A DNA stretch of 58,665 nucleotides. Origin: Rhodococcus maanshanensis NBRC 100610 (GTDB lineage: Bacteria; Actinomycetota; Actinomycetes; Mycobacteriales; Mycobacteriaceae). A program made the translations under genes and the position numbers. Positions 32,790 through 41,192 of this stretch are shown in pieces. Where the stretch lies: contig NZ_BCXA01000046.1 in assembly GCF_001894865.1 (NCBI RefSeq), positions 1 to 58,665 on the forward strand, given 5' to 3'. Every line of letters starts with the position of its first letter. Position 1 is the first letter of the stretch. The notes beneath the pieces were generated by a model. That model ran no database searches, had not been told where the DNA came from, and saw only the letters and a list, made by a program, of their open reading frames with translations.

Positions 32790-34625
32790 ATGGGCCATTA
32801 CAAGAGCAACGTCCGTGACCTGGAGTTCAACCTCTTCGAGGTACTCGGTCTCGAGAAGCCGCTGAGCGAGGGCGCCTGGGGCGACCTGGACGCGGACACG
32901 ATCCGCACCATGCTCGGCGAGGTTGCCAAGCTGGCCGAGGGCCCGCTCGCCGAGGCGTTCGCCGACGCGGACCGCAACCCTCCCGTCTTCGACCCCGAGA
33001 CCCACACGCTGGCGCTGCCCGAGTCGTTCAAGGCCTCCTTCAAGGCCATGTGGGACGGCGAGTGGTACCGGATGGGCCTGCAGGAGGAGATTGGCGGCGT
33101 CGCCGCTCCCCGCACCGTGGTCTGGGCCATCGCCGAGATGCTGCTCGGCGCACAGCCCGCCGCCTTCATGTACGCCGCTGGCCCGTCGTTCGCCGGTGTG
33201 CTGTTCGAGAACGGCACCGACGAGCAGAAGAAGTGGGCCGAGACCTGCGTCGAGCGCGGCTGGGGCGCCACCATGGTGCTGACCGAGCCGGACGCCGGCT
33301 CGGACGTCGGCGCAGGCCGCACCAAGGCGATCAAGCAGGACGACGGCAGCTGGCACATCGAGGGCGTCAAGCGGTTCATCACCTCGGCGGTCTCCGACGA
33401 CCTGTTCGAGAACATCTTCCACCTGGTCCTGGCCCGCCCCGAGGGCGCGGGACCGGGCACCAAGGGCCTGAGCCTGTTCTTCGTGCCTGCCACCCACTTC
33501 GATTTCGAGAAGAACGAGCTGGGCGAGCGCAACGGCGCCTTCGTCACCGGCGTCGAGCACAAGATGGGCCTCAAGGCCTCCGCGACCTGTGAGGTCACCT
33601 TCGGCGGCCACGGCATCCCCGCCAAGGGCTGGCTGGTCGGCGAGGTCCACAACGGCATCGCCCAGATGTTCGACGTCATCGAGCACGCCCGCATGATGGT
33701 CGGCACCAAGGCCATCTCCACCCTCTCGACCGGCTACCTCAACGCGCTGGCGTACGCCAAGGAGCGCGTGCAGGGTGCCGACCTGACCCAGATGACCGAC
33801 AAGGCCGCGCCGCGCGTGACCATCACCCACCACCCGGACGTCCGCCGCGCGCTCGCGATGCAGAAGGCGTACGCGGAGGGCCTGCGCTCGGTGTACCTCT
33901 ACACCGCCGCGCACCAGGACGAGGTCGTGGCCAAGCAGGTCTCCGGCGCCGACAAGGACCTGGCGTTCCGCGTCAACGACCTGCTGCTCCCGATCGTCAA
34001 GGGCGTCGGCTCCGAGCGGGCCTACCAGTACCTGACGGACAGCCTGCAGACCCTCGGCGGCTCGGGCTTCCTGCAGGACTACCCGATCGAGCAGTACATC
34101 CGCGACGCGAAGATCGACTCGCTGTACGAGGGCACCACCGCGATCCAGGCGCAGGACTTCTTCTTCCGCAAGATCGCTCGCGACCGTGGCGTCGCCCTGG
34201 CCCACGTGGCGGGCGAGGTCAAGAAGTTCATCGAGCGCGAGGACGCCGACAACCGCCTCAAGTCGGAGCGTGCACTGCTCGCCACCGCGCTCGAGGACGT
34301 CCAGACGATGGCCGCGACCCTGACCGGCTACCTGATGGGCGCGCAGGAGCAGACCACCGAGCTGTACAAGGTCGGCCTCGGTTCCGTGCGCTTCCTGATG
34401 TCCGTCGGCGACCTGCTCATCGGCTGGCGTCTGCTGGAGCAGGCCGAGATCGCCATCAAGGCGCTCGACGCCGGTGCCGCCGACAAGGACAAGGCGTTCT
34501 ACGAGGGCAAGGTCGCCACCGCGTCCTTCTTCGCGAAGAACGTGCTGCCCGAGCTGACCGCGAGCCGCGCCATCATCGCGGCCACCGACAACGACATCAT
34601 GGAGCTCGACGAAGCCGCGTTCTGA
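32790..34625 (+). CDS. fadE5: Acyl-CoA dehydrogenase FadE5
   Basis: 611 aa, ATG at 32790 after GGGAGAAAAAGAC. The opening [20 protein letters not shown], the flavin/substrate segment [53 protein letters not shown] and the catalytic-base region [20 protein letters not shown] match my memory of mycobacterial FadE5 (611 aa) very closely. FadE5 oxidises saturated acyl-CoAs to trans-2-enoyl-CoA with FAD, the first step of beta-oxidation, and accepts a wide chain-length range. In mycobacteria it sits beside fadA2; here four unrelated genes lie between. A strong terminator follows. Confidence 0.95.
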   Translation: MGHYKSNVRDLEFNLFEVLGLEKPLSEGAWGDLDADTIRTMLGEVAKLAEGPLAEAFADADRNPPVFDPETHTLALPESFKASFKAMWDGEWYRMGLQEEIGGVAAPRTVVWAIAEMLLGAQPAAFMYAAGPSFAGVLFENGTDEQKKWAETCVERGWGATMVLTEPDAGSDVGAGRTKAIKQDDGSWHIEGVKRFITSAVSDDLFENIFHLVLARPEGAGPGTKGLSLFFVPATHFDFEKNELGERNGAFVTGVEHKMGLKASATCEVTFGGHGIPAKGWLVGEVHNGIAQMFDVIEHARMMVGTKAISTLSTGYLNALAYAKERVQGADLTQMTDKAAPRVTITHHPDVRRALAMQKAYAEGLRSVYLYTAAHQDEVVAKQVSGADKDLAFRVNDLLLPIVKGVGSERAYQYLTDSLQTLGGSGFLQDYPIEQYIRDAKIDSLYEGTTAIQAQDFFFRKIARDRGVALAHVAGEVKKFIEREDADNRLKSERALLATALEDVQTMAATLTGYLMGAQEQTTELYKVGLGSVRFLMSVGDLLIGWRLLEQAEIAIKALDAGAADKDKAFYEGKVATASFFAKNVLPELTASRAIIAATDNDIMELDEAAF

Positions 34626-34666
34626 TCGGCACGAGCTCGACCGGGCCCACGGGCCCGAACCGGATC

Positions 34667-34709
34667 AACGGCGATGCCGCACATCGACACGGTGTGCGGC
34701 ATCGCCGTT
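34667..34709 (+). terminator. Hairpin terminator of fadE5
   Basis: Perfect 17-bp arms AACGGCGATGCCGCACA (34667-34683) and TGTGCGGCATCGCCGTT (34693-34709) around a 9-nt loop, followed by TTCC. Confidence 0.88.
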
Positions 34710-34753
34710 TTCCGTACCGGAGGAACCGCGGCCACCTCGGCCCGGATCAGGTA

Positions 34754-34784
34754 TTGACAACATGCGTTGTCATCCTGCATGTTG
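34754..34784. promoter_or_regulatory. Overlapping palindromes / -35 box upstream of the MpaB-type gene
   Basis: TGACAAC-atgc-GTTGTCA (34755-34772) and CAACATGC-11nt-GCATGTTG (34758-34765 / 34777-34784) overlap each other, and TTGACA at 34754-34759 looks like a -35 element. Arms of 7 and 8 bp are perfect. The layout suits a TetR-like dimer pair blocking the promoter; the regulator is not identified in the window. Confidence 0.5.
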
Positions 34785-34840
34785 ACCATGGCCCGCGAGC
34801 AGATCTGCGGCACCGGGATACTCCGAACGAAGGGCGCATC

Positions 34841-36073
34841 GTGACGAAGAGTCTGTCGGCTACGACTGGATCAGGTGCACCGCGACGGTTCATGCGGGAT
34901 CCGATCGCCGCGCGCAGGGTGGCGGCACCCCTGCGCCTGCTCGTCGGCTCGGCGCCGGACCCCAGCGTCGGCGAACGCGACCGGCTCGGCCGGGCGCTGA
35001 TGGAACGCGACGAACCGGGCGACGCGCTGGTCCGGGCGATCCGCGAGGACCACATCGTGTCCATGCCGATGTTCCGCCAGGCCCTCGACCGCGGCATCGA
35101 CTCGATCCCCGATCCGCCGGAGCAGCTGCGGGAGTTCTTCGAGATGCTGACCCGGACCCCCGACTGGGTGGACGAGGCGAAGCTGGCGCACGGCGCACGG
35201 GTGCTGCGCAGGGTGGGCCTCGACGCTTCCCTTGTCCTCGGCTACGGCTCACTTCTGGGCGGCTACAACAACTCCGGGCCGCTGCCGCTGTTGATGGCGT
35301 CGGGCAAACTCACCGGCGAGCAGACGCTGCACCGGGTCTCCGAGACCAGCGTGTGGTGGCGCGGGGTCACCGCGCCCGGCGGACTCGACCGTTTCGGCGA
35401 GGGCTGGAAGCTCACCGTGCACGTGCGGGCGATGCACGCGTTCCTCAACTACCAGCACGAGCACGACCCCGCGTGGCGCAGCGATCTGCGCGGACTGCCG
35501 ATCAACCAGTTCGACCAGGCGGGCACCCTCGGACTGTTCTCGACCACCTTCCTCATCCACACCCGGGTCCTCGGCATGCGCTACACCAGGGCCGACGCCG
35601 AGGCCGCGATGCACCTGTGGTGTTACGTCGGCTGGTTGATGGGCGTGGACGAGCACTGGCTGCCGTTCACCGAGGCCGACGGCCGGCGGATGATCTATCA
35701 CATCGGGATCGCATCCCCGGCCGCGGACGCGAACAGCCTCGCGCTGGCGAAGTCACTGATCGATTCACCGAAGTTGATCCACCACAAGAACTTCCAGCGG
35801 ATCCGTCGCACCTACGACTACGAGCGCGGACTGAGCCTGGCCACCACGCTGCTCGGTCCCGCGGGGGTGCGTGCGCTCCGGGTGCCGATGCGGCCGCCGT
35901 GGTACCCGGTGTGGCGGGCCGCCGCGAACACCGCCAAGCATCGCGTCATCGCCCGGCTACCCGGCGGACAGCGCTGGGTCGATGCCCGCGCGGAACGCCA
36001 GCTGGAGCACGCCCACCGACGGCTGCTCGGCGGCGAGCGACCGCCGATCGGACAGATCGCCCACTCGGCCTGA
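34841..36073 (+). CDS. MpaB/DUF2236 family oxygenase-like protein
   Basis: 410 aa from a GTG at 34841 (GAAGGG upstream). The conserved core includes FMRDPIAARRVAAPLRLLVGSAPDPSVGE, LGYGSLLGGYNNSGPLPLLMASGKL, RVSETSVWWRGVTAPGGLDRFGEGWKLTVHVRAMHAFLNYQ, and LPINQFDQAGTLGLFSTTFLIHTRVLG, with His-rich segments as expected for a haem-b-type latex-clearing/MpaB superfamily member. Many copies occur in mycolata and probably act on lipids or isoprenoids, but the reaction is unknown. There is no signal peptide. It is likely repressed through the nested palindromes upstream. Confidence 0.87.
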   Translation: MTKSLSATTGSGAPRRFMRDPIAARRVAAPLRLLVGSAPDPSVGERDRLGRALMERDEPGDALVRAIREDHIVSMPMFRQALDRGIDSIPDPPEQLREFFEMLTRTPDWVDEAKLAHGARVLRRVGLDASLVLGYGSLLGGYNNSGPLPLLMASGKLTGEQTLHRVSETSVWWRGVTAPGGLDRFGEGWKLTVHVRAMHAFLNYQHEHDPAWRSDLRGLPINQFDQAGTLGLFSTTFLIHTRVLGMRYTRADAEAAMHLWCYVGWLMGVDEHWLPFTEADGRRMIYHIGIASPAADANSLALAKSLIDSPKLIHHKNFQRIRRTYDYERGLSLATTLLGPAGVRALRVPMRPPWYPVWRAAANTAKHRVIARLPGGQRWVDARAERQLEHAHRRLLGGERPPIGQIAHSA

Positions 36074-36092
36074 GCCGCCGCTCCCCGAACCG

Positions 36093-38210
36093 CTACTCAC
36101 ACTTGACGATGGGCACCGGGTCGTACTTGACGGTGCGGGTGTCGCGCGAGATCTCCTGTCCGGTGGCGTGATCGGTGATCACCCTGGTGTCGCTGGTGGT
36201 GAAGCCCTTCGCGCCGCTCGAGGCGATGCAGCCCGGTCCCTTGGGCAGGGTCACGGTGTTCGGGTCGGTGGGTGCGGACCGCTCCCCGGGGATGGATTGC
36301 ACGTCCACCGTCTTGGTTCCCCAGAGCCGTACCGTCACATCGGATCCGGTCCCGAAGGCCTGGATCAGCACACCGGTCGGCGAGTCGTTCTTGAACTTCA
36401 GGTCGATCGCACCCTCGAACACGGTGGCCTCCCTGGCCGCGGGGTACCGGGAGATGTAGTAGCTGTGCTCGGTGTGGCCCGCGTCTTCCATGCCAGCGAA
36501 GTAGGCGGCGTTGTAGAGCGTGGTGGCGAGCTGGCTGATGCCACCGCCGACCGCCTTCGCGGGACGGCCGTTGTTGATCACCCCGGACTCGACGTAGCCC
36601 TCCGCCGATCCACGCGGACCGGTATGCCCGTTGAGCGAGAACGTCTCCCCCGGTTTGACCACGGCGCCGTTGATCTCGCTCGCCGCCAAACGGATGTTGA
36701 CCCCTGAGGCGTACTCGAAGCCGCCACTGGTGAACTCGCCGATGACCTGCCGGATGCCGAGCTTGTCCGCGGCGGCCGTGGTCAGTGCGGGCGGCTTCTG
36801 CTCGTAGACCGCGGCCGTGGTGCGCGGTCCCGTCTGCGCAAGCAGCGCGGGCAGCTGCTCGAGGGTCTTGCGCCACTCGACCAGGTCGCCGGTGACCGCG
36901 GGCACCACCGTCGGCGCGCCCCCGGTCAGGCTGAAGGTCGCGTCCTTGGGCTGCACCTCGGTACCTGCGAGTTGCGGCGCGAGCAGCCCGATCGCCGCGT
37001 CGACGTTGTACTGCGGGGTGAGTCCACCGTTCCCGTCGGGGGCGAAGGTGAGCACGCCGCCGACCTGGTCCCGACGCAACACCGCGGACTTGTTGTCCCT
37101 ACCGGTCACCACGAGATCCGCCGCCACGGCCGGGACCGCGACCTCGCTCATCGCCCGGTCCACGCCGTCCTGCCCCACCGAGACGGGCACCACGCTCACG
37201 GGCAGGTCCACACCGTCGCCGTTCGCCCAGTTCTCCGCGAAGGCGGTCTCAGCGGCCTGTCCGTCGAGATTCTGGCCCTGCCGGGGCGTGACGGCGATCG
37301 GTGTCGCCCCCTCGAACACGACGTTGCCCTCGAGCGGCGCACGGTCGGTCTGCAGCCGGATCCCGTCGATCGCCTCGGTAAGCTTCACCGGGTCGGTTGT
37401 GGTGACGACGCCGATCTCACGCTCGGAGAACAGCGAGGTCAACCGCGTGACGGGGTTCAGCGGCTGGGAACCGGCCCGGTCCAGCGTGGCCGACCAGTCG
37501 ACGGCGAGACCCGCCTCGCTCGGCACGATGTCGGTCTGCACCTCGCCTGCCTGCACCGGGACCGGCTGGTCGACCCTCGGTCCGATCTGCGCGCGCAGCT
37601 TCGCCTCCGCGTCGGCAGTGCTCAGCCCACCGACATCGACCCCGGCCACCGTGACGCCCCGCGGGACCGAATCGCCAGACAGGACGTAGTCCGCCCCGTA
37701 GGCGACGAGCCCGACCGCGGCCAGCGCCGCGGCGCCGATCGCGATCTTGACGAGCGGGGATCGGCCCGGTGACCCGGGCTGCGGCGCCCCTTGGCCGTCC
37801 TGCGGACCCGTCGGCGGTCCCACCGGCGGGACGGGCGGGGGTCCGGGGGCGGCGGGATCCGGCGGCGCTGCGGCCGCGGTGGTCGCGCCGGGCACGTCGC
37901 TGTAGGCCTGCGCCTGCGCCGGGAAGGACTCGGACGACGCATCCGCGGGCTGATCGGAGCGCACGACGGGAATGATCGTCGTCGCGGCCTCGTCTGGGCC
38001 GCCGTCACCCTGGTCTACCTGCGTCTGGTGTGGGCGCTCGATCCGCGCTGTCGGGACCTCGGATTCCTTGGCCTGGTCGACGACGATGCGAACCGTCTCG
38101 GAGCGATCGGCGTCGCCGACGGAATGGCCGGGCACCTTCCCGCCATCTTCGGTCGGGGGTGCGACATGCCCGTTCGCATGCCTACCGCTCCCGCCGTTAC
38201 CGTCCGTCAC
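36093..38210 (-). CDS. VanW family membrane-anchored protein with PG-binding-like repeats
   Basis: 705 aa. A long Pro/Ala/Gln-rich cytoplasmic N-terminus (1-150) is followed by one TM helix (VKIAIGAAALAAVGLVAYGADYVL), then extracytoplasmic repeats of the PG_binding_4 type (GVDVGGLSTADAEAKLRAQIG and later copies) and the VanW domain (~480-620: GEFTSGGFEYASGVNIRLAASEINGAVVKPGETFSLNGHTG, YVESGVINNGRPAKAVGGGISQLATTLYNAAYFAGM). VanW proteins are named from vancomycin clusters, but most are chromosomal wall-associated proteins of uncertain activity. The next gene upstream is a GH19 enzyme, which fits an envelope context. Confidence 0.9.
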   Translation of the reverse strand: MTDGNGGSGRHANGHVAPPTEDGGKVPGHSVGDADRSETVRIVVDQAKESEVPTARIERPHQTQVDQGDGGPDEAATTIIPVVRSDQPADASSESFPAQAQAYSDVPGATTAAAAPPDPAAPGPPPVPPVGPPTGPQDGQGAPQPGSPGRSPLVKIAIGAAALAAVGLVAYGADYVLSGDSVPRGVTVAGVDVGGLSTADAEAKLRAQIGPRVDQPVPVQAGEVQTDIVPSEAGLAVDWSATLDRAGSQPLNPVTRLTSLFSEREIGVVTTTDPVKLTEAIDGIRLQTDRAPLEGNVVFEGATPIAVTPRQGQNLDGQAAETAFAENWANGDGVDLPVSVVPVSVGQDGVDRAMSEVAVPAVAADLVVTGRDNKSAVLRRDQVGGVLTFAPDGNGGLTPQYNVDAAIGLLAPQLAGTEVQPKDATFSLTGGAPTVVPAVTGDLVEWRKTLEQLPALLAQTGPRTTAAVYEQKPPALTTAAADKLGIRQVIGEFTSGGFEYASGVNIRLAASEINGAVVKPGETFSLNGHTGPRGSAEGYVESGVINNGRPAKAVGGGISQLATTLYNAAYFAGMEDAGHTEHSYYISRYPAAREATVFEGAIDLKFKNDSPTGVLIQAFGTGSDVTVRLWGTKTVDVQSIPGERSAPTDPNTVTLPKGPGCIASSGAKGFTTSDTRVITDHATGQEISRDTRTVKYDPVPIVKCE

Positions 38211-38450
38211 CCTGGCCCCTCCTACCGAATTGTCGCTGGGCCAACCGCCTGTTATCCGAGGTCCAGACTAACGCGGCGCGCGTGGGGGCGCCGATTCGTC
38301 GAGTCGCCGGACCCGGGAACCGACTGATTCCAGGCGAGGTGATCGCCGGACAGCGCGGCGGCCTCACCACGAATGATTCGGCCCCTCGGGAACTTTGGCG
38401 CAAATGTTGGTCGGGCGTCCAATCAGGCGGACACCCACACGCGGAAATGG

Positions 38451-38501
38451 GTAGTCCCGCGCTGCAACCGGGTCGGGGGTCAGGCTGCAACGCGGGACTA
38501 C
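38451..38501. repeat. Inverted repeat upstream of the VanW gene
   Basis: GTAGTCCCGCG (38451-38461) and CGCGGGACTAC (38491-38501) are perfect 11-bp arms around 29 nt. Near each inner end lies a direct copy of GCTGCAAC. It could be a looped operator, an RNA stem or the edge of a small element. Confidence 0.55.
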
Positions 38502-38603
38502 ACGGGTATCGAGCGACGTCGAGATCCCGTTACAACCATTGTCAGAAATCTTCTCGGACATCCCAGGATTCGGGATGGGGCCGCGTCACCTGCGCAAATC
38601 GCA

Positions 38604-38650
38604 CCACGACCGGATCCCTTCTCCGCGAGCACCTTTGCCAACGAGACCAC
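38604..38650 (+). repeat. 47-nt duplicate of a fadA2 3' segment (partner at 41251-41297)
   Basis: 44 of 47 positions are identical to 41251-41297, which lies inside fadA2 and encodes its SLAKMLAEKGSGRG region on the minus strand. On the same strand here the reading is SLAKVLAEKGSGRG followed by divergent sequence. It begins 23 nt outside the GH19 coding region. This looks like a remnant of a thiolase gene or a short copied patch. Confidence 0.7.
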
Positions 38651-38672
38651 ACGGCCCCTTCAGTGGCGGATG

Positions 38673-39455
38673 TCACGGGCGGAGCAGAACGTCCAGACCG
38701 CGCTGGAAGTCCGCCACCCGCCGCTCGAGGGCGTGATGGCCACCGTTGACGACCTCGGACACCCGAACGATTCCCGCGGAGTCGGCGACCTGATTGAGGT
38801 CCCTCGACGTCCAGTACCAGACGGCGGTGTTGAACGCGTTCTCCGGCGCCTCGAGAAGCTCGGGATGCGCGACGAAGTCGACACCCGTGAACTGGCTCAC
38901 ACTCTCGTAGTTGTGGCGGCCGGTGATCTGGATGGCGCCGCGACCCTTGTAGCGCTCTCCGTCGCCCGCCTGGGTGTTCCCGAGGTCCGCTCGACCCTCG
39001 TAGGCGCGACCGGACGCGTACTCCTCGAAGGTACGGAACGAGTCGGATTCGACGGCGAGCTGCGCGATGAACGCCGCCTGCCGGACGGGGTTGTCGATTC
39101 CGCCGCGCGCCATCGCCGCGTTCAGTGGCGCGATGTACTCCGCGATCTTCTCCGCCGGCATGCCGGGCACGATGCGCGCCAGGTCGTCAGGAGTGACGGC
39201 GAGCGGCGCAGGGGCGGGCGGCGGCGGCGCAGGCGCAGGGGCGGGCTCAGCGGCCGGCTCGGCCGGCGCCGGCTCCGCCGCGGCAGGAGCCACGGCCCGA
39301 GGGGGCGCGGACGCGTCGAGGGGGCCGTAGAACCCGGCCGGGACAGCGGTGGCGGCGTTGGCGACACCACCGGGTCCGGCAACTGCGGCGCCGGTGGCGA
39401 TCAGGGTTGCGGCAGCAAGGGCGACGCCGAAATGGCGCGATCGTGAAACATGCAA
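38673..39455 (-). CDS. Secreted GH19 chitinase/lysozyme-like enzyme
   Basis: 260 aa from an ATG at 39455. Signal peptide HFGVALAAATLIATGAAVAG...ANA, then a Pro/Ala linker (~50-85). The catalytic domain shows GH19 landmarks: FIAQLAVESDSFRTFEEY with the general-acid Glu, GRAYEGRADLGNTQAGDGERYKGRGAIQITGRHNY, and NAFNTAVWYWTSRDLNQVADSAGI. GH19 enzymes cut chitin, and bacterial and phage members cut peptidoglycan glycan; with no chitin-binding domain and a VanW neighbour, a wall role is favoured. Upstream lies an array of GTMAC repeats resembling MtrA boxes. Confidence 0.88.
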   Translation of the reverse strand: MHVSRSRHFGVALAAATLIATGAAVAGPGGVANAATAVPAGFYGPLDASAPPRAVAPAAAEPAPAEPAAEPAPAPAPPPPAPAPLAVTPDDLARIVPGMPAEKIAEYIAPLNAAMARGGIDNPVRQAAFIAQLAVESDSFRTFEEYASGRAYEGRADLGNTQAGDGERYKGRGAIQITGRHNYESVSQFTGVDFVAHPELLEAPENAFNTAVWYWTSRDLNQVADSAGIVRVSEVVNGGHHALERRVADFQRGLDVLLRP

Positions 39456-40091
39456 GGGTCGTGCTCCAAGATTCGACCGAATGGTGATCGGCCTCCGAAC
39501 GGTGCCGCGGGCACTCCCCAGAGAACGTCGCCGTCCCTGTCAAGTCACCGTCACGCAGCAATTAGGTCACAACCAGGTAACGTCCCAGGTAACCCAGATT
39601 TCAACCAATTGCGATGAGCGTCACAATTGACATAGCGGTGTGTCGGGTTGACATTCCCCGCCGGCCGGGGTGCCACTCGGCCGGCTCGGCGCGGCGGCCT
39701 TCTTCACCGAAACCTCGGGCAGTCGGCAGCGTCCGAAACGAACGGGTCGACGCCGGACATTTCCCAGTATCGGCTTGCTGCAATGAGATTCGCTCATATC
39801 ATCGCGTTGATCGGGCACTGCCGAGGGCCGAAATCCCCGGCTCCCACACATGACGGCGAGATCGTGGCCGGCGTCGTCACCCGGCCGGTACGCAGCCGGC
39901 CGCCTCGACGTCCCCGCAGCGGCGGGGCGGTCGGTTTGTGTCCCACACAACACCGGCGAACGGGCCGCGCGCCGCCCGCTGTCGACACGGATCGACACCA
40001 AAATCGCGCTTCCGTGACATTACCGAGACCGGCGCCGGCCCCGCAGCTCGACCGCAGGCGCGTCTCGACACGCCGGTCGGCCGGGCGCGGC
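39456..40091. other. Intergenic region upstream of the GH19 gene (no gene seen)
   Basis: 636 nt with no ORF that looks like protein on either strand. It holds the GTMAC repeat array (39544-39593), two TTGACAT copies 21 nt apart (39627 and 39648) and a GGCCGG / CCGGCC stem near 39890 that may end the aldo/keto reductase transcript. Confidence 0.65.
39544..39593 (+). promoter_or_regulatory. Array of GTCAC/GTAAC direct repeats upstream of GH19 (MtrA-like boxes)
   Basis: Five same-orientation pentamers: GTCAC at 39544, 39550 and 39566, GTAAC at 39577 and 39589. The last three are spaced 11 and 12 nt start to start. MtrA of mycobacteria and streptomycetes is reported to bind direct repeats of this GTMAC type before wall hydrolase genes. 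The array is 89-138 nt upstream of the GH19 start, and a minus-strand TTGACA lies just inside it (39543-39538). Confidence 0.5.
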
Positions 40092-41087
40092 CTACTCCCG
40101 GCCGGAGGACACCCAGGTCGGATCGGCCGACCGCGCCCCGACGGTGATGGCGGCCAGCTCGTCGAGCCGGGCGATCCGGTCGGCTGACAGCTCGAGGGCC
40201 ACCGCCTCCGCGTTCTCGGTGACCCGCCCGGCGAAACGTGTCCCCGGGATCGGCACCACCGGCAACGAGAACTCACGCCCCTTGGCGTACAGCCAGGCCA
40301 GCGCGACCTGGGCTGCCGTCGCATCGGACTCGCGGGCGACCGCTTCGATCACCTCGAGCACCTTCGCGTTGCCGCCGAGCGCCTCGGCGTCGAATCGCGG
40401 GAACCGGCGGCGCAGGTCGGACTCGCCGATCGCGGTCGGATCGTAGGTGCCGGTCAGGAAACCCCGACCGACGGGCGAGTACGGCACGAAACCGACGCCG
40501 AGTTCGGCGGCGACGGGGACGACGCTGCGCTCGACGTCGCGGCTCCACACGCTCCACTCGCTCTGGATCGCGGCGATCGGGTGCACCGCGTGGGCTCGGC
40601 GCAGCTCGGCGCCGGTGGCCTCGGAGAGGCCCAGGTGTCGCACCTTGCCCGCGGTGACCAGCTCGGCCATCGCGCCGACCGTCTCCTCGATCGGGACGTT
40701 CGGATCGACCCGGTGCAGGTAGTAGAGGTCGACGCTGTCGACGCCGAGACGGCCGAGCGACGCCTCCAGATAGCCCGCGACGTTCTCTGGCCGCCCGTCG
40801 ATGCCCCGCTGTCCGGCGGCGATGTTGCCGACGAGACCGAACTTGGTGGCCAGCTGCACCTCGCCGCGCCTGGTGCGCAGCACCTCCCCGACGGCCTTCT
40901 CACTCGCGCCGTTCCCGTACACGTTGGCGGTGTCGAGGAAGGTGACGCCGATGTCGATCGAGTGGTGCAGCGTGGTGAGGGCCTCGGCCGGGTCGACCGG
41001 TCCGTAGACCGGCGCGACCGACATGGCCCCGTAACCCTGGGCGCTGACGACGAGTCCTTCGGCGAGTGCAACGGCGCGAACGGTCAT
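40092..41087 (-). CDS. Aldo/keto reductase
   Basis: 331 aa from the ATG at 41087. The (beta/alpha)8 AKR tetrad is visible: Asp and Tyr in VTFLDTANVYGNGASEKAVGEVL, Lys in VQLATKFGLVGN, His in DLYYLHRVDPNVPIEETV. The cofactor end has GFVPYSPVGRGFLTG and VVPIPGTRFAGRVTENA. It belongs to the general bacterial AKR13-like group of NADPH-dependent carbonyl reductases; the substrate is not indicated by context. It follows fadA2 on the same strand but is separated from it by a strong terminator. Confidence 0.93.
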   Translation of the reverse strand: MTVRAVALAEGLVVSAQGYGAMSVAPVYGPVDPAEALTTLHHSIDIGVTFLDTANVYGNGASEKAVGEVLRTRRGEVQLATKFGLVGNIAAGQRGIDGRPENVAGYLEASLGRLGVDSVDLYYLHRVDPNVPIEETVGAMAELVTAGKVRHLGLSEATGAELRRAHAVHPIAAIQSEWSVWSRDVERSVVPVAAELGVGFVPYSPVGRGFLTGTYDPTAIGESDLRRRFPRFDAEALGGNAKVLEVIEAVARESDATAAQVALAWLYAKGREFSLPVVPIPGTRFAGRVTENAEAVALELSADRIARLDELAAITVGARSADPTWVSSGRE

Positions 41088-41118
41088 GACTCGCATCCTC
41101 ACCCAGAACGAAGCGAAA

Positions 41119-41155
41119 CGCACGGTCTGGGATCAGCGTGATCCCAGACCGTGCG
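41119..41155 (-). terminator. Hairpin terminator of fadA2
   Basis: Perfect 17-bp arms CGCACGGTCTGGGATCA (41119-41135) and TGATCCCAGACCGTGCG (41139-41155) with a 3-nt loop, 37 nt past the fadA2 stop. Confidence 0.85.
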
Positions 41156-41192
41156 TCGAAGGCAGAGCGGGCTCGGCGGCCCGCCCGTTCGG

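Larger units (their letters stand above)
38211..38672. other. Intergenic region between GH19 and VanW genes (no gene seen)
   Basis: 462 nt without a convincing ORF. It contains a widely spaced inverted repeat (38451-38501) and a 47-nt stretch (38604-38650) nearly identical to the 3' part of fadA2. The VanW promoter should lie in the part next to 38210. Confidence 0.7.

Noticed and set aside
39627-39654. Two TTGACAT boxes as a rightward promoter
   Set aside because: No gene follows on the plus strand for hundreds of bases and no good -10 is placed after either box.
39456-39660. c-di-AMP (ydaO-type) riboswitch before the wall hydrolase
   Set aside because: Such riboswitches often precede actinobacterial wall enzymes, but I could not match the conserved core in this leader; the GTMAC repeats explain the region better.
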